From positions 186,001 to 250,000 of the forward strand of contig VTFK01000339.1 of assembly GCA_009617715.1 (NCBI GenBank): a stretch of DNA of 64,000 nucleotides, given 5' to 3'. This DNA is from Plectrocnemia conspersa (taxonomy: Eukaryota > Arthropoda > Insecta > Trichoptera > Polycentropodidae). The translations under genes and the position numbers were made by a program. The notes beneath the pieces were generated by a model. That model saw only the letters and a program-made list of their open reading frames with translations, searched no databases and was not told the origin of the DNA. How positions within the stretch are numbered: the stretch's first letter is position 1; each line of letters starts with the position of its first letter. This document shows, one piece after another, positions 1 to 12,807 of this stretch.

Positions 1-853
1 ATACATATGATAAAGAAGATTTAAAGTTATATCTATCCCTAATAAATTATTATTAGGTATTTTTAAAACTTTGAGAAAATTATCACATACCTTTACCAAT
101 CACTAAATTATGATATTACATAATTATTCAGCTGTAATTTTGGAGCTCAAGTTTTATTTTCAAAAACCTAAGAAATTATATAGATTAAAGATTAAAATAT
201 ATGAAATATTATAAACATCTGTCTTTTTAACATATTAATTATCATACCCTCAATGGGGTAAAAATATTATTATAAGTAACTATGTTTATAGAATTCATCT
301 AATCACCGTTTTTAAATTAATAATTCTTATAGTTTTAAGAACTTAAAGCTCTTATAGTTATATAATCAAATTAGTACGATTTGTATTTTAGCCATTTATA
401 TAAAAAATATAGAAAAATCAAAGTATACAAATTATATTATACATACATTCATCTAGATGTATATCTTTTAAATATATATAATTTTATTATATTTTTCACA
501 AACTAAACCAAATAAACATAGTACAATTGAATTATAAATAATAAATAAAACCACGAAAATATTTTTTAAGTTTTAATTAAACACTTTTAAAGCATTCATA
601 TCACATTTAATAATATTTATAAATACGCACTTGTATGAGCATGCTCATAAACAAGCAAAAGAATCAATGGAATGTTCCAATAAGCATTCGCATAACATTT
701 AAACAAAAAACAAATTTAATCATTACATACATAGCGTGGATTTTATTTTTTAGAAAATAACATGTCTTGTGCATATAAGGTTTACATAAATATCATACAT
801 ACGTATGGTACATATATTATAATTTAGTGACTTTTTCTGCAATATATTCTAAA
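1..853. other. AT-rich sequence, 3' flank of LIM gene 2
   Basis: This stretch lies downstream of the stop codon of the minus-strand LIM gene. It probably holds that gene's 3' UTR and intergenic DNA. I see no coding exon, RNA gene or recognisable transposon in it. Confidence 0.5.
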
Positions 854-1882
854 TTAACCGGAGCACTTTGCACAGAGGGGCTTATCATCCTGGACTGCGA
901 AAGATTTCTCAGTTATTGGCTTGCTACATTTCTATAAAAAATTACAAATAAAACATTATAAATATGTATTTCAATAAATATTTTATTTGGTTCAAAACTT
1001 GGATAAATGAAAATAAATGATAAAGAAAATTTTATATGCGTTTTATCTTGATATTGAAATACTGGTTTTTAATTTACGAGCATGTTGTTGTTTTTTTAAT
1101 TAATTCAATATTGAGAAAAACACTGATACCGTCGACCATGATCTCGATTATAGGTACAAGAAAGTCTACTTTTATTTGCATTTTCTTAGTATGGTAAAAG
1201 TGAATCCCAATTTTTTCAAGAATGTTGTAAGTAATAAATAATGAGATATTCTCCTAAATATTGTCAAACAAAAATACTCACGCAACACTTAAAGCACCCC
1301 GAATGCCACTTCTTGTCGAAAGCTATGATGGCCTTAGCTTCGATAGGTTTGTAACAACCGGCACATTTGTCAGCAAAGAGATCAACGTGGCACTTGTCGC
1401 AATATGGTTTTCCTTCGTGTTCCATAAAGGTACCCTTTCCGAAGGGTTTCTTGCACTTTTCGCATGCAAAGTGTTCCTCGTGCCAACTGGCTCCCATCGC
1501 TTTGATCACAGTCTGGAATGACAATTTAAATAATTCATCTTCATCTACATTTAATAAATTTTATGGCGACTTACCCCAACTATTGGCATACTACAGCCCT
1601 TGCACCTGGAGGTGTGATTCACCGTGAAACAGTCGCTGCAAATAACTTTGCCATCTTTCTCGTTGAAAGTAGATTCGATTGGCTTTTTGCAATCATTACA
1701 GGCAAAATGTTCCGGATGCCATTTTTTGTTCAAGGCGGTGATGACCTTAAGGCAATAAAAAAAACAATATATACAACAATCATCCATAAATGCTAAATAA
1801 TTAATTGACCTATAAATAATACCTTTCCGTCGATTTTTTTATCGCATACATTGCAGATGGACGCCTTTACGCTGCACGAAGA
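854..1882 (-). CDS. Three-LIM-domain protein, paxillin/leupaxin-like (LIM gene 2)
   Basis: Four minus-strand exons are visible: 1823-1882, 1575-1745, 1282-1512 and 854-931 (TAA stop). All junctions are phase 0 with GT-AG borders. They encode about 179 residues with three tandem LIM zinc-binding domains, starting CNVC (LIM1), CKGC (LIM2) and CAGC (LIM3). Each has the usual WHxEHFxC core, except LIM3, where WHSGCFKC has Cys in place of His as a zinc ligand. The last residues are CAKCSG. Size and layout match the small Drosophila three-LIM proteins resembling paxillin/leupaxin (CG31624 type, about 178 residues), which are presumed protein-protein adaptors. No start codon lies in the 1823-1882 exon, so the N-terminus must come from an upstream exon; 7464-7496 is a candidate. 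The gene lies head-to-tail with a paralogue at 10696-11950. I am confident of the family but not of its partner or location. Confidence 0.85.
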
Positions 1883-3159
1883 CTACAATGATAAAATAAA
1901 ATATACTTTAATAAGCATTAGATAATAGCATTAAGAGGTGTTATGGTATGTGTCATTCAGGAATTTAAAACTAAATAAAAAAAATTAAGCAACCAGCAAA
2001 AATTCTGAAACTTACAATTGTTTACCCATTGTAACGCATTAGATTAGTGTATGTCATATTACAACATTACATTGATATTGATAATATTAATTACATTTTA
2101 AATACATTTCATAAATAGATAATTAATAGTACCTTCAATATTATACAGTGTAATTAATTTACTATATTTGATTAATTATAATATATATTTTATTAATGGT
2201 TTCTGTGTACATATATGACAACATATATATACACACTATTGTACCTGTTTTTATAAAATAAAACATTATTTTTCTTACGCGTAATAATCGATTTGATTCC
2301 TTTAATTTTTATTTTAATTATATGTTATAAATAAAGCATATTTTTTAATGCAGAAAAATATTACATAATAAGCACCCCCGCGTCTTTTATCTATTTTATT
2401 TTGTTTATTTATTTATTGCAACAAATCGGAATTTCTCAATGCATCATGATAGCCATTATACAAACAATAATTATATAATTTAATGTTTAAAAGAACAATT
2501 AGGAAGCACACCTAAAATAGATAAGCACCCTTAGCTTCTCATAGCTATCGCCGAAAACATCCTTGTATTTACCAAGCTCGTTGAGAAGCTGGATATTTTG
2601 TACAAGAGGAACGTTCTCAAACGCTGACGTACTGACCGATACAGACAAGAATAAGGGACGCGATCGCGTACCTCTAGGGCACTCGAAATTTTACAGCTAA
2701 AAGTCGCCGATACCGCCTCTTGGAAACTTAAAAAAGTGTTGCATTGAGTGCACGCTACGTCAAGAATGCAATATATTGTCAGATTTCCATCGCTTCAAGC
2801 AAAAAGGCATTATGAATTCTCTCCAATAACAAGAAGTACTTCGCTTATCTGATATTCCAGACAATGGAGCCATATTTAAGACGTATCATACAGAACGCAA
2901 ATCAACAATAAATTATTAGAGTGACACGTGCTCCGCATAACGAATCCAAGTATCCTCGGCGCCTTATAGAAATAATTTCAGAGGCATTTATTTATACTAT
3001 AGCTCAAATTACTGACTTATAGAATGTATCACCTAAATAATGTGAAAGTGGAATATACGTTATAAAATATAAAATGGCTCAAAAATAGTTGATAGCTCAT
3101 ATATCTGTAAAATCAATATAAATAATAGAATCATTCAATTGCTTTGTATCAATGTAAAT
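1883..3159. other. AT-rich DNA with a more complex island at about 2510-2960
   Basis: This is most likely intron 1 of LIM gene 2 or intergenic DNA. Most is low complexity. The part at about 2510-2960 has more balanced base composition and looks like a decayed mobile element, but I could not assign it to a family. At 2018-2050 there is a sequence resembling the candidate LIM first exon at 7464-7496, without an intact donor site. Confidence 0.35.
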
Positions 3160-3160
3160 T

Positions 3161-3559
3161 TTAAGGGCCGGCCGAGGCGCAAGGGCTTATGGCAAACAAA
3201 GCATAGCAGAATAACGCAAGCAGGGCCAAAGGGCTCGGCCCTGAGGGGAACCGAGTGCCAAGACTGTGACTGAGGCAACATATACACCTCTCAAAGATCA
3301 GGGGGGATGGTGTTGTAACAAGTATGATACGCAATGCATGCAATGCAAAGCTATTCAGGCCAACCAACGAGAGCACGTTTCCCCAAGCACTCGGGAGAAA
3401 TTCCAATAAAATATTTAGCACTACGGGGGGTGGGTCCTGCTTATCCGGCCGGCAAAAGCTGGGTGCCCGCCCATAAGGGTTGGACTCGTATGGCCCTAGT
3501 TGGACTCGTAACGGCAGTGGTGCACGCAAAGTATAACACGTAGCTATACTTCTGTCCAA
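3161..3559 (-). pseudogene. Decayed non-LTR reverse transcriptase fragment
   Basis: This GC-rich block stands out from its surroundings. On the minus strand it has a 132-codon open frame, and near its end the reading in more than one frame recalls the reverse transcriptase block written QGDPLGPALF (GSPQG in one frame, EPFGPA in another). That fits a LINE reverse transcriptase palm segment broken by frameshifts. It could also be another GC-rich repeat; the family is not resolved. Confidence 0.35.
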
Positions 3560-3678
3560 CTGGCAAAAAATAGGTTATCTGAGAATTTTTATTCATTTGG
3601 AGATGCTGCGAGAGCTAAAAATTTTTGTTCGTTTAAAAATGTCTGAAGTTACTTTTTTTTTAGCTCCCGTTAACGCCC

Positions 3679-4233
3679 TTAACCCGCCGTTGGTCGCGCG
3701 AGTGTTGCATACGCCGTTGGTCGCGCCTGAGCACTCTCAGTTCTTTCTGTTTTAAAGTTTAAATATCGAATATTTATAATTTTTTTTTTATTTTTGGTTT
3801 ATTTTAGTGTTGTATATATAAAATAAATAAATTCTGGCAAAAAAAAATAACATGAAAAAATATATATTATTTTGACTGACTACTTGAATAGAATGAATGT
3901 TTTTATTCGGCATTTGATGGTGAGGATTTTTTTCCTAGGGCAAAACTAAATTTTGGACGATTCTATTAATTTGGTTATGTTAATGAATTATCGTTTAAGG
4001 TTTCTCTCTAAATACTGCTATATTTTCGTTGCAAACTGATAAATTTGTTTAATTTTTTTTTTTTAGGAATCTCCGTTAAAAAAAGTAAATCCTTAAACGA
4101 AAACAAAAAACGTTCTCTCTCGATCCATTATAACACAACTAATACCAAAACCAAATGTATATTTTTTTTAGTGTTTCCTTGAAAAATGTTTCATACAAAA
4201 AAAAAATGCGCCGCCTGCGAAACGGCGGGTTAA
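3679..4233. mobile_element. piggyBac-like MITE, family B (555 bp)
   Basis: The left end reads TTAACCCGCCGTT. The reverse complement of the right end (4221-4233) reads the same 13 bases. The outer TTAA is the piggyBac-type target duplication, and CCC is the usual start of the terminal repeat. The left end also holds a second copy of GCCGTTGGTCGCGC within about 40 bases. The interior is AT-rich and non-coding, so this is a non-autonomous element. Confidence 0.6.
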
Positions 4234-7200
4234 ACAAACAAAAATTTCCCTAAATGTTTTTTTTTAGTGTCCTTTAAATCTTCAAAATCTGGAAACCTTT
4301 TTTTTTATTCTGGAGTGCTGAATATTTTCCGCCTGGCGATGGTTGTAATTAACTGTTAATATGTACATTTAGGTTATAAATTATTATCTGATTTCATGAA
4401 CTGTTAATTACTAGCAATAATAAAAAGTTCATTTAAGCAATTCCATCGATTGTTTACACATTATCATAAAGACATTTTCACCCATACAAAAGTCTATTAT
4501 CCATCCCTCCTTTGAAACATCGCGTCACATCGATTAGAGCTGAAGGCAAACCTAGTTTTTTAATATATTTTTTAAGCGAAATATAATAATTAATAAGTGT
4601 TTTTAAAATAACTTATTCATTTTTTAATTTTTTTTCTTATAATATATAATATATAACAATACTATTCTGTTATCAGGAGCCATACTATTTTAATTATGTA
4701 TAGATTTTATTTTTAATGAATGTCTTAGAATATTTTAAATAACAGTAAAGTAATTGATTAACTTATAATTGAATAAACTTTATACATACTTTCACAAAAA
4801 TATATAGCTTTTTTTAATTAAAAATTGTTTAAATGATTATTGATTGCTTTTCTTTTGTGTAAATGCTTAAATTTTTTCTCGTATATACACCGATTTTAAT
4901 TAAAAATCCAATCATCTCAGAAACAAATTAACGCATAAAAGGAAAGGTACAAACGAATGTAAAGTATATATAATACTTATATAAAATTTGATTTATCCTG
5001 CAAAAATGTTCAACCTTACACACTGAAAGTTTATGTTTATGTATCTAAAAGGTCTAAATAGGTTGTAAATTTCATGACCTTCAACAACCCCTTATTCAAC
5101 ACCCCATGTCTAGGAAAACCTCATAAAATTTTCATTACATTTCCAATCACATTAAAACAGCATAATATACGCATAAATAACGTTATAACAAATGTTTATT
5201 TCGAAATTGTTATGTTTTTGCTACTTATGAATCATAGTATCATGTAACTGTTGAATGTAAATTTAATGTATCGTGACGAATCGTATTTTTTTGTCTGACT
5301 GTTTATATGTCAATTATATTGCTTTTAAAATTTACGAGGCATATTGTGTAAGTCACTTACCATGTTTACGTATTATTAATTTTTCACAGTCAAGGTTCAC
5401 AACTAGGCACACCTCCTGACGCTAAGAACGTCGTCTTACCACTGACTGGCGTACTGGCAACGATGAATATTGGAATACGTACGTACATACATATATATAA
5501 TGGACACAATCGCACTATGACAATACCCGACAGAGTGGGGATCACACGGAGACAATCGAAAATTTTCAGTATCTAAACTATTTTGCAGATTTCCGATAAA
5601 AATGGTTGAAATAACGACCGCACCCAACAAACACCTTGAAATTTATCTGAACACAAATTAATAAAATTAAACAGTAATAAAACAAAAAAGAATAATAATA
5701 AAACAAAAAATCATCATATTCAAACTTTATAATATATATAATACAATTAATATTTGGTTAGTAAAGATACATAAAAATATTATAAAAAATGCACTTTTAA
5801 AACATCCCTTTATTTATTATATTTTTGAATATAAATATCCTGAGAATAAGTATCAAAAACATTTTTCAAAACATCCTTTTATTTATTATATTTTTGAACA
5901 TATTTTTGAGAATAAGTTTCTTTATTACAAGTCTTTTGTCTGTTTTTTCATAAAAAAACGTTTTAGACAGTTCTTAATTATCGATTGTTAAATACTAGTT
6001 AAAACAGTGTTCGATTACTAAATGTTAGTTAAAACAGTGCTAGTTAAAACAGGCAGCCTAAACGAGTCACCACTTTGCAAGAATTGAAATTAACATGGCC
6101 ATTTTAAGCACGCACTCCATCCACAACTGTGCTGCCTATAACTAAGGTAAATACCTCAATCGTAATAAAACTTAAATTTTTATCCAATGATATCTCAATA
6201 AGCATATAAATAAATTTCACAATTAGACTTGTGAACAAGAATTTTCAATTCCCATAATTAAGTCTAACAAAAAATGTTAAGGAGTAAAAATATTTCTTTA
6301 AATAAAATTCATAAAATATTTTAGGCTACGTGGTCATATGCCTCTTCTGCACTTTCATAAAAAATCTTCACAAGAAAGTAACAATTTATTTGTATAACAT
6401 TCCAAAATTTTGCATCATAAAATTGCAGTCAAATAATACATGATTTTTTTACGATGCGCGGCAAGATATATGTATGTATTTATATAACTGTATATGTAAA
6501 CCATGACCCAAAAAAATACCGAATTCTGTGTCTAATATTGATTATTTCATAATTTTTTTTGTCATCTTGTGAAATAACTTATAGATTATTTTATTTATAT
6601 ATTGCCACCGGTCCGTTAAGTACATCGTTGTACACAATTATACATTGTTATATCAACATGTTACGGTCGGTTCACGCGTTTTCACGTGATAGCGAAATTT
6701 GGTGGTCAATGATTGCAACATATACATTTATAACTATTTTGGCGTGAATTGACACCTATTGTCAAAATATATAAATATGTCCAATTTAACATAATAAAAT
6801 TAATTTATATTTTTCATTTTTCATTCTGAATATACATAGTATATTAAAAAACACAGCTGTTTTAATATATTATTTTTTTGATAATGCTCGATGATGCATA
6901 CATATACATATATCAGGAGGATAAACCCACGTTATAATAAATCGGTGACTAAACCTGAAAGACATGTATTCGATTCTCATCTGGATTTTTATTGCGTCTG
7001 GATGATTGAAATTAGAGTGATTATATTATAAAAATATAATTTCGATCTAGATTATTTTATTATCTTGTATCGTGACGAATATTCAAAATAAAATCGAGCT
7101 GATCCATTGATTGTAAGCTGTAATAATAATTTATAAATATTAATATTGATTTACAGCTTTTTTTTAGCCGTTTTTATTTTTATTTTTGCTCCCGCCTAAG

Positions 7201-7463
7201 CTATATAAGAATAAGTAAAATGTAGATGCTTTAGCAATAATACGATTTTGTGTCGTTGTAACGACCCGTTAATGACCTTTATTTATTTCAATCGCTCCGT
7301 ATTTACACTAAATATTTAATACGACACACTGTACTAATGATAATTAATTATTAATAAGAAACACGTATAAATAATTAATTGCATACATAAATTAATTTTT
7401 AATATGCGAAAATATTTAATCCAAATAATATGCAGTTAACTTGCTGGTTCCGACAGTACTTAC
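4234..7463. other. AT-rich non-coding sequence
   Basis: This is probable intron or intergenic DNA between the two LIM genes. Open frames here are short and show no homology I recognise. The words TGTATCGTGACGAAT near 5268 and TGTATCGTGACGAAT near 7067 are shared, suggesting a small dispersed repeat. Nothing else is supported. Confidence 0.4.
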
Positions 7464-7496
7464 CCCATTGTAACACATTGGGATAACGTCTGACAT
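7464..7496 (-). CDS. Candidate first coding exon of LIM gene 2
   Basis: The minus strand reads ATG, then codons for MSDVIPMCYNG, then a strong donor GTAAGT in phase 0. Exon 1823-1882 has a good pyrimidine-rich acceptor and also starts in phase 0, so the two could join to give a protein of about 190 residues. The first residues resemble the MSDD start of LIM gene 1 and the MADVI start of the Drosophila relatives. No transcript evidence is available, and a related but degenerate copy at about 2018-2050 means this could be a repeat. Confidence 0.35.
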
Positions 7497-9540
7497 GTTA
7501 TATACGTAATACAAAAAAATATCAATTTAATTGTATTTATTACAAAATTCCTGAAATAATATTGTACACTCGAATTAATTCTAACTCGGGCTACTAGCCA
7601 AAAATATAAATTAAAAACTTATCTACCCTAGCCTACAAAAATATATTATTAAAAATACTAGTAAAGGTTCTGGTTCTTGATATTGAACGCCTGCCGATTT
7701 ATAAAATGAATTGCTTATAGGCTTTAATTAATTAATTTGGCTAACTATATATAACTTATTTTAATATTAATGTAAATAAATATGTTATTATAAAAGTAAT
7801 TTTAAATTATAGTAATGGTGTATCTATATTAAAATAACATATTCTATGAAATTATAATTAATTACAAAAACAAAGCTATATTTTTTGGAACAGTGTTTTA
7901 ATAAAATTCGTTTAAAAAATCGTGTATTATGAGAAAATTTTCGATTAATTTATACTTTTTCTATTTTCAACGGAAAATTATGACATATTAGCATATTTAT
8001 TTATTATTGTGCTTCGTAGACTTTTTATCACAGTATTCTTTCGAAATTATATCAAAGTTGAACTAATACTAAATTTATTTCAACAAAATAATGAAATATC
8101 GATAATTTATTTACGTAATATGAAGCACATACACAATATAAATACAGTTTTTTTTTCTCTTGTAATAAACTTTTAATTAAATAACTTTTACTTTAACCTT
8201 TCACTAAAATATTACTTATCAACAAATAACCTTTCACTAAAAGATAATTAATTTAATTATAAATATAATTAAAGTTTCATAATAATAAATAAAATCTATT
8301 ATTTTTAGCTATTTATATTTTTATTGATATTTTGCTATTTAAACTATTATATGTTTTCATTAAATTTAATTTCTGTATTAAACTATAAAAATATAAAGTT
8401 TTAACTTCGAACTTTAACTTTTATACACTTTAAAAATCGTATAAATTAATAAATTTCATAACTCCTATATGATGCATTCAACTCACAGCAGTTTTAGAAC
8501 TGCGATTGTTTAGTATGTGATTCACTCCATGTAATTAACCTCAAATAAGAGCGGAGTCATGACGCTCGATTGAAAATACATGTAATTTTGTAGTGTGATG
8601 TCATGGATTTATTAATACAATATAATATAAATAAAATTTTGTTGGTCAATTCTGTAAACAAATTATTAGTTATTTAATTAAACATACAAGATAATAAAAA
8701 TATATTTATTTATACATTTAATTTTACAATTTAGATCATCACTATTTTTAACTACAATCTTTTGCAATTATTGATAAGATGGAATATTTCAAAATACTAC
8801 CGAATTATATTAAAACTGATAAAATCGTAATACTTTACTTATAAAATTGATTAGACAAAAATATTATTATACTCAGTAATAAAAATTACTAATTTTAATT
8901 ATTATATCGATTTATATCATTTTAAACAAATAGATAATAAACTAAAATTAACAGATAAAAATATTTATTGTTTTATAATTGTTTATATTATAATAATTAG
9001 ATGTACCATTTATTTATTTAAATATATGTTACATTAATTGTGTATTATCAGTATTTTTACTGGGATTTCAGTATAATCATATCCGAATACATTTTTACTA
9101 GTAAACATATATTTCTACTGGCGAAAATTAAATTTTACTGTTCATATATTTTTTTCATACAAAACCAACTTGATCTAAAACTAACTATATTTTTTAAACT
9201 TTGCTAAGGTTAGGTTTGGGTTTGGTTTAATTTATTTTAAATATTGTAGTATTTTGTCGAATAATGTGATGTCATATATTTGTGAGTCCCCAATCATGTA
9301 GAAATACTCAACAAATGTAGTGTTACTGATACTAAGATGTAAAATTGTAAATCAATTGTTTTATCAATAAAATTGTAAATCAATTGTGTTTCATAAACTC
9401 CGATAGAATTTTTTTAAATATTTGTTTGCAGAAAGAAATAATGCTGCAAATTTCTCATTACTTAAAAATAATTTTATTTACACATTGCTTGACCAATTAC
9501 TAATAAAAATGTTACAGAAAATATATTTTTGATATGGGTT
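7497..9540. other. AT-rich sequence without recognisable genes
   Basis: Very AT-rich, with many homopolymer runs. I see no coding exon, transposon end or RNA gene in this stretch. Confidence 0.4.
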
Positions 9541-9559
9541 ATTATTAAAGAAATTATCG

Positions 9560-10490
9560 GACTCTGGTTGCTCGGATGATTTAACTCGGTTATTCTCAAG
9601 TTATTTGAGCTCCCATAGACAGTTTGTCACAATTGTCGAAAGAGTATTTCACCTCTTCGGGAGTTTCTCTTTGGTCTGGATAATTCACGTTATTTATTAA
9701 TGCCATAAATACAGATGATTCAATCCTGTTCGCCATCAGTTTATTCCAACGGTCTTATTAGGAACATTTTGTCTAACAAAACTTCTAAGATCAAAGATAT
9801 CGGAATCACTTTTGAAAGCAACTTAGATTCTCTCTACACGTAAACGACGTATATAATAAATCTTCCAAAATGCTCGGCTTTGTTGAGGAACGCGTTACAC
9901 TTTGACAATCCGTCAGAAATTCATGTCCTTTATGACACTTTAGTTCATAGCATTCCTGAATTAGGATTTATAATTTGGAATTCCGAAATAATTAAATACT
10001 CAATCTTAATCATAAAAGTTCTTGAGATACCTTTATATAGGATTTTTGGCTATCCAAGCGCTTTTCTTTTATGAGCTTTAGGATACGAGTGTATGTCGCT
10101 AAGCATTTCTTTAAACTACTGAATGGTGTTGCAAAATATTCTTAAAAAATTCAGTTTTGAATAATGATCACGTCCTCCTTTAATGCCCGTTAGAGCCAGG
10201 TTGTCTGCACTATCCGATTCGCCTATGGCTCACGCCATCCGGCTTCTTAATAAACTGCCATAACAAATTTATATATTTAATGTCAGCTACGAGGAGCTAG
10301 TCTGATGCGTATCATTTCATTTTAATATTTTAATAATATATTTGTTTTTTTCTTACTATGTATTATTTTTTGTGTGCTGCTTTTTATATATATTTTTTTC
10401 GAATTGTAATAATGCAATGTATTTTTCTTACCATCTTGACGTATTGATGTAACCGATGGTCTTAATTTAATATAAATAAATAAATAAAAA
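9560..10490 (+). mobile_element. jockey-type LINE 3' end, copy 1 (decayed)
   Basis: Broken plus-strand frames match the C-terminal part of a jockey-clade reverse transcriptase. An eroded catalytic box appears as TDDSILFA near 9713. It is followed by the downstream block with DIGITFESNL and LHVNDVYNKSSKMLGF, then NALHFDNPSEIHVLYDTLV from 9886. Stops and frameshifts interrupt it. The 3' end finishes in an AATAAATAAATAAA-type tail near 10485, as expected for target-primed insertion. Copies 2 and 3 at 13.5 and 20.8 kb share the same blocks, so this is a repeat family. Confidence 0.7.
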
Positions 10491-10695
10491 ATAAATCTGT
10501 TTATTTATGAGTTTATCATATTCTTATTAGTTTTACTGTAAAACTCAAAAATAATTAAAAATATATATTAAAGTATAATTTGCTCGTTTATTATATCAAA
10601 GCATACATAATAAATACAAATATGTATAGATACATATATTGAATATAAATAAAATAAATACTTTCGTGCCACATTTAAGTGAAAAACGTATGAAA

Positions 10696-11950
10696 TCAGA
10701 ACAGTGTGGCACATGCGTTGCACATTGGCTTATTGTCCTTGATGGAGAACGCTTTATCGGCTACAGCTTTCGCGCATTTCTGCAAATCAAACGAACATTG
10801 CTCAGTTAATTGGCGACTATTAAGATAACGTATAATTGTAGCTGGGTGTACTCACGATGCATTTGAAGCATTCCGCGTGCCATTTCTTGTCCAGCGCTAT
10901 CACGGCCTTCTTTTCTATGGGCTTGTTGCAGCCAGAGCAACGGGGTGCCACACACTTGGCGTGACACGGAGTACAATAAGGGTCTCCCTTGTGCTCCATA
11001 AAGGAGCTGTAGCCGATTGGCTTCTTGCACTTTTTGCAGACAAAGTGCTCCTCGTGCCAGTCGAAGCCCATTGCGGTAATGGTACCCTACAATTATAAAA
11101 AAAATATTAAGCATAATATTAAATATGACTACTAGGCGCGTATGGTGAGATATTTTCCCTTTCGCTCGCTCGCTTGTTAAGTGACGAGAGTGAATGAGAG
11201 ATAAGGGCGTTAAGAACGCATGTTACGCATGACTTTATCTCTCACTCACTCTCGTCATTTAGTCATCTTATTGAGGGTTAAAAATACAGCTTTTAGTATA
11301 TAATATTTTTAACAAGATACTTATAGTCCATGATATTGCATCTTCAATTAAAAATAATAAATCATGTGACCATGTTTAAAAACATGCTAATTGTTTATGA
11401 TAAGTATCAGAGTAACTAGAAGTAATTATATAATTAATTATATAATTACAGTCATTTAAAATTAGTTCACATTAACATATCTTGCACAGCTGCTTGGTAA
11501 ATTATTATATTACGGGTATAAAAACATCGTATTTAAATCTTAAACTAAATACATTTAGGTTAATAACTTTAATCGTATTTGTGAGCAGTTAACAAAAAAA
11601 TACTACAGCTTACTGCTTGCTTAATCATATAAATTATAATTATTAGCTTAAATGAGTCACCTTAGTTGTAGCTTTTCCACAACCCTTGCACTTGCTCGTG
11701 AACTTCTTGGTATGATCATCGACACAGTACAATAGATCGTCCCTCAGATGAAAAGTGGCACTTCCAATTGGTTTTTTGCATTCGCAGCAGATGAAATGTT
11801 CTGGGTGCCATGTTTTATTGGCTGCTGTTATGGACTAAAAAATACATTATAAATAAATATTTCAATAATAATTGTATAAGAAAAAATAATAATAAATACC
11901 TTTCCAACTATCGTCTCGTTGCACGATAGGCATTTAGTATCATCAGACAT
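10696..11950 (-). CDS. Three-LIM-domain protein, paxillin/leupaxin-like (LIM gene 1)
   Basis: Four phase-0 exons on the minus strand: 11900-11950 (start ATG), 11661-11834, 10856-11086 and 10696-10779 (TGA stop). Together they encode 179 residues beginning MSDDTKCLSC. Three LIM domains follow: CLSC to CVDD (about residues 7-58), CKGC to CTPC (about 67-119) and CSGC to CNAC (about 127-175). The central motifs are WHPEHFIC, WHEEHFVC and WHAECFKC; the Cys replacing His in LIM3 is normal for this family. A LIM protein of this length with nothing outside the fingers is expected to be an adaptor, possibly at the cytoskeleton or in the nucleus; that is inference. Exon lengths (58, 77 and 27 residues after the first) nearly equal those of the neighbouring LIM gene 2, marking a tandem duplication. 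Confidence 0.9.
11179..11260. repeat. Inverted repeat (hairpin) in LIM gene 1 intron
   Basis: Arms at 11179-11206 and 11233-11260 share the core GACGAGAGTGA, continuing as (A/G)TGAGAGATAA, with few mismatches. A loop of about 26 bases separates them. It lies in the intron between exons 11661-11834 and 10856-11086. It may be a small foldback element; function is unknown. Confidence 0.65.
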
Positions 11951-12807
11951 TTTCTTCTTGATTTTTTTTCAACGTAATCTGTAAATTAAATAATATCTTA
12001 TGAACAATGCATTGCTTATGATGATTCATTTTAATTATAGCTATTTCCTGATTGTGGTATTGTTATTAATCCAAATAAAAATTATTTAACTCAAGATGAT
12101 AAGTTGATATAAAAATATTATATCTGAAGTTGGTTTATTTTTTACTAAAATCAACTTATGACGTGTTCCATAATAAGATTTATTATGGATTTAAAATAGT
12201 ATTGTCAAAACAACGAACGCGACTATCTTATCAATTGTTAGCTTAACTTATTTTGGCTTGTAAAAACATATTGCCAAATTAATCGCTATCGCGATTTAAC
12301 GATACGGTTTATTCAATTGCGTAAAAATGTCTTATCGACGTATCAACAGCAAAAAATATAACTCCAAATATTGATGAATCGCTTTACACGTAATATGAAC
12401 ACAAGGTCATTAACTTGCATTTTGAGAAAAAACCTTTGAATTGTTGATTATTCTAAATATATTTTTCTAATTTTTTTTTGTGAGCTAGGCTAACGAAAAA
12501 ATCCGGCCTTCGTTGCATATGTACATATATTTATATGTATTTATTATAATATATATATAAAGTATGTTAAAATATAAGTTTTAAAAAATAATCGTAGAAA
12601 AAACATACAAATTGTTAAATCGTAAGACCCTAACTTTAAATTGTGATTAAATTCAATAAACAAAATTGTGAAATAAATAAGTTTTAATAAAATATTGTCA
12701 ATATAGTTTTAGTGAAATAACATTTACTAAGAAAAACTTGATCAACGAAAAATAGCGATTTTAATAAAAAAAAATCTAGCATTTATTTATTTTTTATAAA
12801 AAAATAG
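11951..12807. other. 5' flank of LIM gene 1, AT-rich
   Basis: This is upstream of the LIM gene 1 start codon and should hold its promoter and 5' UTR. I could not identify a convincing TATA box or initiator by eye, and there is no coding sequence. Confidence 0.35.

Noticed and set aside
6930..7000. tRNA-like sequence with TTCGATTCTCAT
   Set aside because: It resembles a B box weakly, but no acceptor stem or anticodon arm can be paired.
9189..9240. Telomere-like GGTTAGGTTTGGGTTTGGTTT run
   Set aside because: Only a few degenerate units that do not keep the insect TTAGG repeat; too short to call interstitial telomere DNA.
854..11950. One six-LIM gene covering both LIM clusters
   Set aside because: The upstream cluster ends with its own stop codon in an exon that completes LIM3, and each cluster alone gives a full three-LIM protein of the known family size.
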